A stretch of DNA of 49,077 nucleotides, from positions 1-49,077 of the forward strand of contig NZ_LMWH01000255.1 of the NCBI RefSeq assembly GCF_001507435.1, in the 5' to 3' direction. The position numbers and the translations under genes were made by a program. Shown piece by piece: positions 33,199 to 42,057 of this stretch. Each line of letters starts with the position of its first letter. The stretch's first letter is position 1. The DNA comes from Streptomyces sp. NRRL F-5122. Its GTDB lineage: Bacteria; Actinomycetota; Actinomycetes; Streptomycetales; Streptomycetaceae. The notes under the pieces were generated by a model. It made no database searches, had not been told where the DNA came from, and saw only the letters and a program-made list of their open reading frames with translations.

Positions 33199-34494
33199 AT
33201 GCCAAGAACCCGCACCACAGCCGCGCTTCTCGCCCTCGCCATGGCCGCCCCGCTCAGTGCTTGTTCGGTGGGCAGCGATTCCTCTTCGTCGTCGGGGAGT
33301 TCCAAGGGAACGCAGGAGATCACCTTCCTGACGTTCGAGACGCCCAATCTCACCCCGCAGTACTGGGACGCCGCCATCAAGCGGGTCACGGCGAAGTACC
33401 CCTACATCAAGGTGAAGAGGCTGGTGTCGCCGACCGCTGACCGCACGGCGTACGCCAAGCAGCTTCGCGCCTCCGGCCAGTTGCCGGACGTCATGATCGC
33501 CGTGGCTCCCACCGGCTTCGCCGAGGCGGGCGACCTCTACGCCTGGCAGCCCAGCGAACTCAAGGACTTCCTGTTCCCTGGCGCGGGCGCCATCAACGGC
33601 AAGATCTACCAGCTTCCCACCAACAGCCAGAGCATCCCCAACGTCTACTACCGCAAGTCGATATTCACCGCCGCCGGCATCACGGCCCCGCCGAAAACGT
33701 ACGCCGAACTCCTCGCCGACTGCGCCAAGCTCAAGGCCAAGGGAACGACTCCCTTCGTGGTCGGCGGCGGCAAGGACGCCTTTCCGACGGTACTGCCGTT
33801 GACCGGCACCGTGGGCACCGACGTCTACCGCAAGACACCGGACTGGATGGACCGGCGCCGAGACGGCAAGGTGAAGTTCGCCGAACCCGACTTCGTTGGC
33901 GCGCTCAAGAAGGTGGGGGACCTGGCGAGCAAGGGCTACATCGACTCCAAGATGGTCTCGCTGGATTACGCCGCGACCGAGCAGGCCTTCCTCAAGGGCA
34001 AGGGCGCGATGTACCCGATGGGCTCCTGGTTCGCCGCTTCCGGTGACAAGAGCCCGATCAAGAACGACATCGGCGTGTTCCCCTGGCCCACCGACGATGG
34101 CTCCGAACTGATGCCGGTCTACACCGGCGGCGGCATCGACGTGAACGCTCACGCCAAGAACCTCGACGCGGCCCGGAAGTTCGCCCTGGCCTTCCAGCTG
34201 GACCAGACCAACCTCGACGCCTCGGTGAAGTCCGACGCGCTCTTCCCCGCGATCAAGGGATACAAGCAGCCGAGCGACATGGGCCCGGTCTTCACGGAGA
34301 CCTACGACCTGTGGAAGCAGGCCGTCAAGGACCAGGCCATCGTCAAGGCGTTCGCCTGGGAGACCGGCGACGACGCGCTGCTGCCCGGCGTGGACGCCAA
34401 GGTGTTCGCCGCCACGCAGGACGTCATCCTCGGCCGCAAGTCGCCCGAGGCGGCGGCAGTCTATCTGGACGACGAGTGGAAGAAGGCGTCCTGA
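33199..34494 (+). CDS. ABC-transporter sugar-binding lipoprotein (second locus)
   Basis: 431 residues. Lipobox LSAC with Cys22, Ser-rich tether, then a family 1 solute-binding fold (ITFLTFETPNLTPQYWD, LRASGQLPDVMIAV, YRKSIFTAAGITAPPKTYAE, KGKGAMYPMGSWFAAS). It is similar in layout to the binding protein at 14542 but clearly not a recent duplicate. GGAGG precedes the ATG. First cistron of an operon under LacI-type operators that also encodes an alpha-galactosidase, so alpha-galactoside or galactosyl-oligosaccharide uptake is the best guess. Confidence 0.92.
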   Translation: MPRTRTTAALLALAMAAPLSACSVGSDSSSSSGSSKGTQEITFLTFETPNLTPQYWDAAIKRVTAKYPYIKVKRLVSPTADRTAYAKQLRASGQLPDVMIAVAPTGFAEAGDLYAWQPSELKDFLFPGAGAINGKIYQLPTNSQSIPNVYYRKSIFTAAGITAPPKTYAELLADCAKLKAKGTTPFVVGGGKDAFPTVLPLTGTVGTDVYRKTPDWMDRRRDGKVKFAEPDFVGALKKVGDLASKGYIDSKMVSLDYAATEQAFLKGKGAMYPMGSWFAASGDKSPIKNDIGVFPWPTDDGSELMPVYTGGGIDVNAHAKNLDAARKFALAFQLDQTNLDASVKSDALFPAIKGYKQPSDMGPVFTETYDLWKQAVKDQAIVKAFAWETGDDALLPGVDAKVFAATQDVILGRKSPEAAAVYLDDEWKKAS

Positions 34495-34497
34495 CCC

Positions 34498-35448
34498 ATG
34501 GCCATCGACGTCCGGACCGTCCGCTCCCAGCCGGTGTCGCGGGTCCGCCCCGCGGCCGGCCGGAGCCGATCCCGCAGGATCCGCGCGGCCCTGGCCCGTT
34601 TTGGCGTCTTCGGAGCGCCCGGGCTGCTGGTCTACGGCTGCTTCGTGCTCGCCCCGGTCGGCTTGAGCTTCTGGTACAGCCTGACGAACTACAACCCCTT
34701 CAACCCCCAGACCCGGTTCGTGGGCCTGGACAACTACCGGATGCTCTTCGGTGACGACGAGTTCCTCACCTCGCTGCGGGTCACCTCGGTGCTCACCGTG
34801 ATCCTGGTGATCGTTCCGAACCTCGCCGGGCTCGGCGTCGCGATGCTGCTCAACCGCAAAGGCTGGTTCTACAACACCTGGCGCGGGGTCTTCTTCGTGC
34901 CCATGGTGCTCAGCTCGGTCGTCGTCAGCATCGTCTGGACCCGACTGCTGGCCGACGACGGAGTGGTCAACCAGGCCCTCGGCTGGATCGGCGTCAGCCC
35001 GGTGGGCTGGCTGTCGGACCCCTCGCTCGCCCTTTACTCGGTGGCCGGGATCATGGCCTGGCAGATGCTCGGCTTCTGCGTTGTGGTCTACCTGGCCGGA
35101 CTCCAGTCCGTGCCGGCGGAACTGTACGAGGCCGCTTCGATCGACGGTGCCGCGCCCTTCGCCCGCTTCCGCCATGTGACCTGGCCGCTGCTGGCACCCG
35201 CGCTCACCATCAACACGGTGGTGCTGCTGATCAGTGCTTTCAAGGCATACGACCACATCCAGGTCATCACCAATGGCGGCCCCGGCTCGGGCACCACCGC
35301 CACCGTCGCCTTCCTGACCCTGCAGACCGGCTTCATCGCCAACCACCAAGGATACGCGTCCGCGATGGCCGTCGTCATGCTGCTGATCGTCGCCACGGCC
35401 TCAGCCGTGGTTCTACGCCTGCTCCAGCGCAGGGAGGTGGACCTGTGA
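34498..35448 (+). CDS. Sugar ABC transporter permease (MalF-like, second locus)
   Basis: 316 residues with a 35-residue basic cytoplasmic lead and six membrane helices (first: GAPGLLVYGCFVLAPVGLSF). The ATPase-docking loop is YEAASIDGAAPFARFRHVTWP. It begins three bases after the binding-protein stop and overlaps the next permease by GTGA. As with the first locus, no ATPase gene accompanies it, so it probably uses a shared MsiK-type ATPase. Confidence 0.92.
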   Translation: MAIDVRTVRSQPVSRVRPAAGRSRSRRIRAALARFGVFGAPGLLVYGCFVLAPVGLSFWYSLTNYNPFNPQTRFVGLDNYRMLFGDDEFLTSLRVTSVLTVILVIVPNLAGLGVAMLLNRKGWFYNTWRGVFFVPMVLSSVVVSIVWTRLLADDGVVNQALGWIGVSPVGWLSDPSLALYSVAGIMAWQMLGFCVVVYLAGLQSVPAELYEAASIDGAAPFARFRHVTWPLLAPALTINTVVLLISAFKAYDHIQVITNGGPGSGTTATVAFLTLQTGFIANHQGYASAMAVVMLLIVATASAVVLRLLQRREVDL

Positions 35449-36290
35449 GGACCACGAACTCCTCAGCATACGGCGGCACCTGGATGCGTCCGCTCGCGGT
35501 GACCGCGCTTGGCGCGGTGTTCGCCGTACCCCTCTACGTGGTGCTGGCCAACACCTTCAAGCCCGGCGCCGACATCGCGTCGAGCCCTGCGGCATTGCCG
35601 GCGCCTCCCACTCTGGACAACCTGCAGGCGGTCATGGACCGCCCCGACCACCTGTTCTGGGCCAGCCTCACCAACAGCCTGCTGGTCACCACGCTCTCGG
35701 TGGTCGTGCTGACCGTGCTGTCCGCGATGCTCGGCCACTATCTGGCCCGTACCAACTCCCGCTGGGGCCGCGCCGCGACCCTGCTGCTGCTGTCCGGGCT
35801 GATGATCCCGCCGCAGGTGATCCTGCTGCCCATCACGCATGTGCTGCGGATCTTCCACCTGATGGCCACCGTGCAGGGTCTGGTGCTGTTCAACGTCGGC
35901 TACTACGTGCCCTTCGGAGTCTTCGTTTTCGCGGGGTTCGTCCGTACCATCCCGGTCGAGCTGGAGGAGGCCGCCGCGATCGACGGCGCGGGCCGGCTCA
36001 CCGTCTTCTGGCGGATCGTCTTCCCGCTGCTGCGCCCGGCCACCGCCAGCGCGGTCATCTTCTTCGGCGTGTGGATCTGGAACGACTTCATCGACCCACT
36101 GATCATCCTCGGCCCGGGCAGCGGCACCACCGTCACCACTGGAATCTACCGGGCCATCGGCCAGTACCAGGCCGACTACGGCACGGTCTTCGGCCTGATG
36201 TTCCTGGCCACGCTGCCGGTCTTGATCCTCTATCTCGTGCTGCAGAAGCAGTTCGTCCAGGGCCTGACGAGCGGCGCCACCAAGGGCTGA
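35445..36290 (+). CDS. Sugar ABC transporter permease (MalG-like, second locus)
   Basis: 281 residues from GTG 35445, overlapping the previous stop. Six membrane helices. MalG-type hallmarks are VVLANTFKPGADI after helix 1, the loop EEAAAIDGAGRLTVFWRIVFP, and the ending QKQFVQGLTSGATKG. It pairs with the preceding permease. The alpha-galactosidase gene follows after 39 bp with AAGGAAAGGAAG as its ribosome site. Confidence 0.92.
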   Translation: MRTTNSSAYGGTWMRPLAVTALGAVFAVPLYVVLANTFKPGADIASSPAALPAPPTLDNLQAVMDRPDHLFWASLTNSLLVTTLSVVVLTVLSAMLGHYLARTNSRWGRAATLLLLSGLMIPPQVILLPITHVLRIFHLMATVQGLVLFNVGYYVPFGVFVFAGFVRTIPVELEEAAAIDGAGRLTVFWRIVFPLLRPATASAVIFFGVWIWNDFIDPLIILGPGSGTTVTTGIYRAIGQYQADYGTVFGLMFLATLPVLILYLVLQKQFVQGLTSGATKG

Positions 36291-36329
36291 ACCGTCCTCG
36301 GCAGCCAGAGCCTCAAGGAAAGGAAGTCC

Positions 36330-38459
36330 ATGGCGTCCGTTGTCGTCGACCGCGAGCGGCGTGTCTGGTCCCTGTCCACCCAGCACACCACCTACGCGCT
36401 GCACGCGACCGAGGACGGCAAGCTCGTCCAGCTCCACTGGGGGGTGCGGCTGGCCCCCGCCGAGGCGGCGGGTCTCGCCGGCCGGCCGTACACCACCGCC
36501 CCCTACGACCTCCCACTCGACATCGAGGAGCAACTGCCGGTGGACGGCGGCCTGCGCTGGGGCGTGCCCTCGTTGCAGGTGACGTTCACCGGCGGGGTGC
36601 GTTCCCTCGAACTCGCCCTCGTCTCGGATCACATAGAGCAGGAGCCGCACGGCACCCGGCTCGACCTGGTCCTCGCGGACACCCACTTCCCATTCACGGT
36701 CGTGCTGCACTACCGGGTGCGGGAGGACTGCGACGTCGTCGAACGGTGGACGACGCTGCGGCACACCGGTGGCGGGGATTCGCCCGTCACCGTGCACCGG
36801 GCCGACTCCGGCAACTGGCTGCTGCCCGAACTGCCGGACTACCGGTACAGCGCGGTCTGGGGAGCCTGGTCCGCGGAGAACCAGTTGCGCAGGGAGCCGC
36901 TACCGCGCGGCGAACTGACCTTCGGCAGCCGGCACGGGCTCACCGGCCACCACGCCAATCCGTGGATCATGCTCGACGACGGTACGGCGACCGAAGACCG
37001 CGGCGAGGTATGGACGGTGGCGCTGGCCTGGAGCGGCACATGGCGGCTCACCGCGCAGCGCCGGTTCGAGGGCCGGGTCGCGGTGTCCGCGGGATTCGGC
37101 CACGAGGGCGTGACCTGGCGGCTCCAGCCGGGGGAGGAGCTGACCACGCCGTCCGTGCTCGGGGCCTACAGCGAGGGCGGGTTCGGCGCTGCGAGCCGCG
37201 CCTGGCACGGTTATGCCCGCCAGTACGTGCTGCCGCTCGCGCAGGAGGTGCGGCCGGTCCTCTACAACTCCTGGGAGGCGGTGGCCTTCGACGTGGAGGA
37301 GGAAGGCCAGCTGGAGATCGCCCGCAAGGCGGCGGACCTGGGCGTCGAACTGTTCGTGATGGACGACGGCTGGTTCGGGCGACGGGTGGACAGCAGCGCG
37401 GGCCTGGGGGACTGGTGGCCCAACCCGGAGCGTTTCCCCGAAGGGCTCGACCGGCTCGCCGACGAAGTGCGCAGGCTCGGCATGGGATTCGGGGTGTGGG
37501 TTGAGCCGGAGATGGTCAATCCGGACAGCGACCTCTATCGAACGCACCCCGACTGGGTGCTCCATCACCCGCACCGCCGCCGTGACGAGGTGCGTACCCA
37601 GCTCGTCCTCAACTTCGCCCGCGAGGACGTCCGCGAGTGGGCGTTCGGCTGGCTGGACAAGCTGGTCGGCGACCACGGCATCACGTTCCTCAAGTGGGAC
37701 ATGAACCGGGCCTTCTCACAGGCCGGCTGGCCCGCACGGGAGAAGGACGGGGACGGCGACCAGGACCGGCTGTGGTTCGATCACACCCGCAACGTGTACG
37801 CGGTGATGGACCGGCTGCGGGCCAACCACCCGGATCTGCGCATCGAGTCGTGTGCGGGCGGCGGCGGCCGGGTCGACTTCGGCATCCTCGCCCGCACCGA
37901 CGAGGTGTGGACCTCCGACAACACCGATGCCTTCCACCGGCAGTCCATCCAGCACGGATTCAGCCAGGTCTACCCTGCGGGCGTGATGGCGGCCTGGGTG
38001 ACCGATGCCGGGCGGGCACCGCTGGCCTACCGGTTCCACGTCGCGATGGCCGGGGTGCTGGGCATCGGCGGGAACCTCCACCAGTGGTCGCCGGAGGACA
38101 TCGCCGAAGCGCGGGAGCTGGTGGCGCGGTACAAGGACATACGGGCCACCGTTCAGCATGGTGAGCAGTACCGCCTCGGCGCCGAGCCCGGACGGGGCCT
38201 GTCGGCGATCCAGTACGTATATGGAGACGAGGTGGCCGTCCTCCTCTTCCACCCGCACCCCGAGGTGCGGCCCGCACCCGGCCTCCTACGCCTCGCCGGG
38301 CTCGACGCGGATGCCGTCTACCAGGAGTACACAGGAGCGGACGCCGCCGGGCCCAAGGCCACCGGTCGTGTCCTGATGAGCGTCGGCCTCCCGATCCGCG
38401 ACCGTCTCGCCCCGGGCGACTGGGCCAGTGCGCTGGTCCGTCTGCGCCCCGCCCGGTAG
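36330..38459 (+). CDS. Alpha-galactosidase, GH36 family
   Basis: 709 residues, the normal length for bacterial GH36. N-terminal beta-supersandwich, then the TIM barrel with diagnostic motifs: FVMDDGWFGRR near 343, EPEMVNPDSDLYRTHPDWVL near 393, nucleophile Asp in LKWDMNRAFS near 457, ESCAGGGGRVDFG near 508 and acid/base Asp in WTSDNTDAF near 531. It hydrolyses terminal alpha-1,6- or alpha-1,3-galactose with retention. No signal peptide, so it acts on saccharides brought in by the importer encoded just upstream. In Streptomyces such genes are induced by melibiose- or raffinose-like sugars. Confidence 0.92.
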   Translation: MASVVVDRERRVWSLSTQHTTYALHATEDGKLVQLHWGVRLAPAEAAGLAGRPYTTAPYDLPLDIEEQLPVDGGLRWGVPSLQVTFTGGVRSLELALVSDHIEQEPHGTRLDLVLADTHFPFTVVLHYRVREDCDVVERWTTLRHTGGGDSPVTVHRADSGNWLLPELPDYRYSAVWGAWSAENQLRREPLPRGELTFGSRHGLTGHHANPWIMLDDGTATEDRGEVWTVALAWSGTWRLTAQRRFEGRVAVSAGFGHEGVTWRLQPGEELTTPSVLGAYSEGGFGAASRAWHGYARQYVLPLAQEVRPVLYNSWEAVAFDVEEEGQLEIARKAADLGVELFVMDDGWFGRRVDSSAGLGDWWPNPERFPEGLDRLADEVRRLGMGFGVWVEPEMVNPDSDLYRTHPDWVLHHPHRRRDEVRTQLVLNFAREDVREWAFGWLDKLVGDHGITFLKWDMNRAFSQAGWPAREKDGDGDQDRLWFDHTRNVYAVMDRLRANHPDLRIESCAGGGGRVDFGILARTDEVWTSDNTDAFHRQSIQHGFSQVYPAGVMAAWVTDAGRAPLAYRFHVAMAGVLGIGGNLHQWSPEDIAEARELVARYKDIRATVQHGEQYRLGAEPGRGLSAIQYVYGDEVAVLLFHPHPEVRPAPGLLRLAGLDADAVYQEYTGADAAGPKATGRVLMSVGLPIRDRLAPGDWASALVRLRPAR

Positions 38460-38689
38460 GCGACCGGCGTCTGAGCGCCTGCCAGTTCATCCAGTTCCGG
38501 GGTAGGGCCGCCGTCCAGGACTTCCGCCTCGGATTCGAAGGCCCCAGACGCCCTGGCCGCATCCGTAGGCGGGTGTGCCGACGGCCTTGGACAGACCCCA
38601 CAGACGCGCATCGCCCGGCCGCGTGCAGGAGCGTTGCGCCAGATATCCGCCAGCCCAAATCGTTGGACGACAAGATGGGTGACGAAGCA

Positions 38690-40549
38690 ATGACCTCCAG
38701 ACGTGAAGTCCTCAAAGCGACCGGAGCCCTGATGGGCGCCACCGTCCTCACCGGGGCGCTGTCCGGGGCCTGGACGGCCTCGGCGGCGCCGCGAGGCGCC
38801 GACCGCCCCGGGGCGCTCCCCAGCTACCTCCCCGAAGGCCTCTACAACCGTCGGCAGCGCTGGCTGCGTTCTGCGTCGGCCGGCCTGTTCCTGCACTGGG
38901 GCATGCGCACCTTCCCCGGCTACACGGACGCCGCCTCCTGGGAGGATGCGATCACCGGCGGCGGCTGGGACCCCAACTATTGGGTGGACGAAGCCCGCAA
39001 GCTGCACGCGAGCTACCTGGTGCTCGCCTCCTTCCACAGCAGGCTCGGCTACTCGCGGGCATGGCCCTCGAAGATCCCCGGCAGCGCCAGCACCAAGCGC
39101 GACTTCCTCGGCGAGCTCATTGCCGCGGCCAAGGCCAAGGGGCTGCATGTCATCCTGTACATGACCGACGACCCGCAGTGGCATGCCGAGGGCGGTCACG
39201 AACAACTGGACTCCGCCGCCTACTCCGCCTACAAGGGCAAGCAGGTCGATCTCACCACCCGGCCGGGCTTCGGCGAGTACAGCTTCGACAACTTCGTCGA
39301 GATCATGAACAACTACCCGGACCTGGCAGGCTTCTGGATCGACAATGACAACGAGTACTGGGAGCAGAACGGGCTGTACGCGCTGATCCGCCAGCGGCGA
39401 CCCTCGTGGCTGCTGTCGAACAACAACGAAGACACGCCCATCATGGACACAGTCAGCAACGAGCAGAAGGTCGGCATGGTCCCGGCCTACGACTATCCGG
39501 CCGCGGTGTGGACCCCCATGCCCCGTCTCACCGAGGCGTGCTACAAGCTTCCAAGCAAGGGACAGTGGTGGTTCGACGGCTCCGACTCGACCGTCGACCA
39601 CGGACTCAACGTCGGCCGCTTCATCACCAACGCCGGATCCTCCATCAAATCGCTGATGGCCGAGACCGCCCAGGTGAACGGCCGATTCCCGGCGAACCAG
39701 GAGGCGTTCAACAACTTCCTGGCCAGTTACCTGCCCGCGATACGCGAGTCGATCGACGACACCTTGGGCGGCGGCTACATGTACGGCGGACTGCAGCCCG
39801 GGGCGTGGAACGACGGCGCCTACGGAGTCGTCACGATCAGCAAGAAGGATCCGTTCCTGCAGTACGTCCACGTCACCACACCACCCACCACCGGCATCCT
39901 CACGATCCGCGACAACGGTTACAAGATCGTGCGCGTCACCGAGCTCCGCTCCGGAGAGCGGCTGCCGTTCGAGCAGAAGGACGGCCGTGTCACCATCAGC
40001 GGCATCGCGGCCTGGGACCCGTACGACACGGTCCTGCGGGTGCACACCGCCGCTCGTGAGGGGCTCTACCCGCAGCGGCAGATCACCTCCACGGCGAGCG
40101 CCGCCGCCGACGGTTTCCCGGCCACAGGCCTCACCGACGGCTCCTTCGTGACCTGGTGGGACAGCGGCGAGGCGCTGCCCGTCACGGTCACCCTCGACCT
40201 CGGCCGGCGACTGCCGGTCAGCTTCCTCGCAATCAACCAGCGTGAATGGTCGCCGACCTACAATCGCGAGACCTTCGGACGCAAGGAGGATTCGGCGCGC
40301 ATCAAGGACTACGAGGTATATGTCAGTGACGACGGGAACGAGTGGGGCGCACCCATCCTGACGGGTGTCCTGGAAAGTGCCCGTGGTGTTCGCTTCATCG
40401 ATCTCGACGTCCCCCGCACCCGTTACGTCCGGCTCACCGTCAATACGACCTGGGCAGCGGCCACCGTCCCGGCGTTCTACCAGAAGCTGGGCATCGACGA
40501 GATCCGCATCGGCTGGCGCTCGCCCGTCGGCCATGATCACGTCGACTGA
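38690..40549 (+). CDS. Tat-exported GH29-like alpha-L-fucosidase with discoidin domain
   Basis: 619 residues from ATG 38690 (ATG 38675 is also in frame). Twin-arginine signal SRREVLKATG with a hydrophobic core and ASA-AP cleavage near 33. The catalytic domain follows the GH29 plan: AGLFLHWGMRTFPG (about 64-77), WDPNYWVDEARKLHASYLVL, TKRDFLGELIAAAKAKGLHV and the probable nucleophile Asp218 in GFWIDND. The usual KHHDGF segment is replaced by SFHSRLGYS, so subfamily and specificity are uncertain. Residues about 455-612 form an F5/8 type C (CBM32-like) sugar-binding domain. It follows the alpha-galactosidase by 230 bp and probably belongs to the same response. Confidence 0.82.
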   Translation: MTSRREVLKATGALMGATVLTGALSGAWTASAAPRGADRPGALPSYLPEGLYNRRQRWLRSASAGLFLHWGMRTFPGYTDAASWEDAITGGGWDPNYWVDEARKLHASYLVLASFHSRLGYSRAWPSKIPGSASTKRDFLGELIAAAKAKGLHVILYMTDDPQWHAEGGHEQLDSAAYSAYKGKQVDLTTRPGFGEYSFDNFVEIMNNYPDLAGFWIDNDNEYWEQNGLYALIRQRRPSWLLSNNNEDTPIMDTVSNEQKVGMVPAYDYPAAVWTPMPRLTEACYKLPSKGQWWFDGSDSTVDHGLNVGRFITNAGSSIKSLMAETAQVNGRFPANQEAFNNFLASYLPAIRESIDDTLGGGYMYGGLQPGAWNDGAYGVVTISKKDPFLQYVHVTTPPTTGILTIRDNGYKIVRVTELRSGERLPFEQKDGRVTISGIAAWDPYDTVLRVHTAAREGLYPQRQITSTASAAADGFPATGLTDGSFVTWWDSGEALPVTVTLDLGRRLPVSFLAINQREWSPTYNRETFGRKEDSARIKDYEVYVSDDGNEWGAPILTGVLESARGVRFIDLDVPRTRYVRLTVNTTWAAATVPAFYQKLGIDEIRIGWRSPVGHDHVD

Positions 40550-40564
40550 GCAGATCCGATTTCG

Positions 40565-40594
40565 ACCCGGCCGGCGTATGGACGTCGGCCGGGT
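40565..40594 (+). terminator. Terminator of the second glycan locus
   Basis: ACCCGGCCG (40565-40573) pairs with CGGCCGGGT (40586-40594). The stem extends inward four more pairs (one G-U) to an ATGG loop. It lies 15 bp after the fucosidase stop. Confidence 0.7.
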
Positions 40595-40738
40595 ACACGG
40601 GGCCGGCTTCCACTCCTCCTCGAACCGGCCGAGCGGCGCATCCAGCCGCGACAGTCAGCGCTCGACGAACGTGGTGGACACGTCGACTTCCCGGGCCGGC
40701 CGTCCCGACGCAGGCGGTTCCACCACGCTGGGGGGTCT

Positions 40739-40897
40739 TCATCGGCCGAGTCCGGACGGGGCGGTCGGCTGCGGCGCTCGCTTGCACCAGCCCTTGTGCA
40801 CAAGGAGCGTCACGCACGGGCCGGACGGTCGCATCACGTCTCGGGTCTCGTACTCTTCGCACTCGCGGATCGGCTTGTCGCAGCGAGCGTAGATCAC
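40739..40897 (-). CDS. Small cysteine-containing protein beside a mini-GntR gene
   Basis: 52 residues from GTG 40897. Starts VIYARCDKPIRECEEYETRD and includes VTLLVHKGWCKRAPQP. The spacing of Cys and His (CDKPI...C......HKGWC) resembles the small zinc-ribbon-like proteins that often lie next to 76-residue GntR regulators in Streptomyces. Function unknown. It is divergent from the GntR pseudogene, separated by about 140 bp. Confidence 0.55.
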   Translation of the reverse strand: MIYARCDKPIRECEEYETRDVMRPSGPCVTLLVHKGWCKRAPQPTAPSGLGR

Positions 40898-41034
40898 CGG
40901 GCAACCCCATGGCCGGCGCGGCGGGCTGCGGACCATGCGCTGCGCAGTCGGCTCGCTTCGGGGCAGGCGACAGCCGTTGTCCTGCGGCAGGTGCGGCAAC
41001 CGCAGCAGTGGTTGGTAAGGACGCAGTCGGTCGG

Positions 41035-41264
41035 GTGATCGACTACGACCCGACGCGGCCCAAGTGGGAGCAGATCGTAGACGTGCTGCGCGCCCGCGTC
41101 GCCAGCGCGAGTACCCGCCTCGCACGCTGATCAGCGAGGTGCAGTTCGAAAGCGAGTTCGGCGTGGCCCGTGGCACCGTGCGCAAGGCGACTGCTGCGCT
41201 GCGGGACGAGGGCTTTATTGTGACAACGCCCGGTATGGGCTCGTTCGTCGCCGAGCGGGCGTGA
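41035..41264 (+). pseudogene. Mini-GntR winged-helix regulator, one-base frameshift
   Basis: From GTG 41035: VIDYDPTRPKWEQIVDVLRA, then after about 41085 the next frame continues EYPPRTLISEVQFESEFGVA, RGTVRKATAALRDEGFIVTT and PGMGSFVAERA to the stop at 41264. Restoring one base near 41090 gives a 76-residue stand-alone GntR DNA-binding domain without an effector domain, a common Streptomyces form. The length of 230 bp fits a single deletion. Confidence 0.78.
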
Positions 41265-42057
41265 CAACCCCTTACACGGCCCGAAGGGTGTTCCGCCGCA
41301 TCTCGATCACGCGAGCACGCCTCCCGCTCCGTCCGCGTGGCCGCAGAATGCGGATAGGGAGGCGTCCCCTGCGTTGACTTCCGGCAGCCTGGGTTATGGG
41401 GACCACCAGGCCGTGGCGGGGTCACTCCCAGCCTGACTCGGCAGCAAGACGCTGGCCACCCGGGAGCATCCATACAGTGGGCAAGCGCGACGAAAGCGCC
41501 TCAGTACACCTCAGCCCAGGATCCGAATACGTGGCACGGCATGCTCCATGGCCGCCTGTGTTGAGTGGGTCGGCGTCCATGCGAGGCCAGATCCGTGGTC
41601 GGGCCGACCGCGGCCTCTGGGCCCCCACCGTCACCACGGTCGCGCTCGCATGGTCGGCAGCGGACCCCGGAGATTCCCCCAAGGGGCGGTTGCACACCTG
41701 GCGGCGCGGCTCGCCCACCGTTGCGCAGATGGCCCGGGCCGGCGGCAGAAGCCGGCCACGCGCCCCTTGGCATCCCGGACTGCGCGGCCGGATCTCCGAA
41801 ACAACGCATTTGCCTGCGCACTGCCCCGCGACAGTCATGGAGGTGATTGCGCACGATCTCTGGGCTGCGCAGCCCAGGCCGAGATTCGCTCGCCGCATGC
41901 GCAATCGCTGACCGGCTCGCGGCGCAAGTCGGCAATGGTTCATTGCCGCGAAACGCATTGTCGCGCAGGACAGGCTTCGTGAACGGCCCAACTGGTGCCG
42001 GTTTCCACGGGACTTCGAGGCGGTCGGCGCCCAACGGCGCGCGCGTGGTGCCCACTG
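41265..42057. other. 793-bp stretch with no recognised gene
   Basis: No frame yields recognisable protein, and codon-position GC does not single out one frame by eye. The only strong structure is the nested inverted repeat near 41845-41906. Confidence 0.35.
41845..41906. repeat. Nested inverted repeats around an 18-bp perfect palindrome
   Basis: CTGGGCTGCGCAGCCCAG (41860-41877) is a perfect palindrome. Outside it ATCTC (41856-41860) can pair with GAGAT (41881-41885), and GATTGCGC (41845-41852) with GCGCAATC (41899-41906). It could fold as a branched RNA or mark a site-specific DNA structure. Confidence 0.6.

Noticed and set aside
33076..35349. 757-codon open frame antisense to the second importer operon
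   Set aside because: No domain or ribosome site. It lies opposite clearly real binding-protein and permease genes.
41265..42057. Several 90-190 codon frames on both strands
   Set aside because: No recognisable motifs, weak ribosome sites and mutual overlap. Treated as a gene desert.
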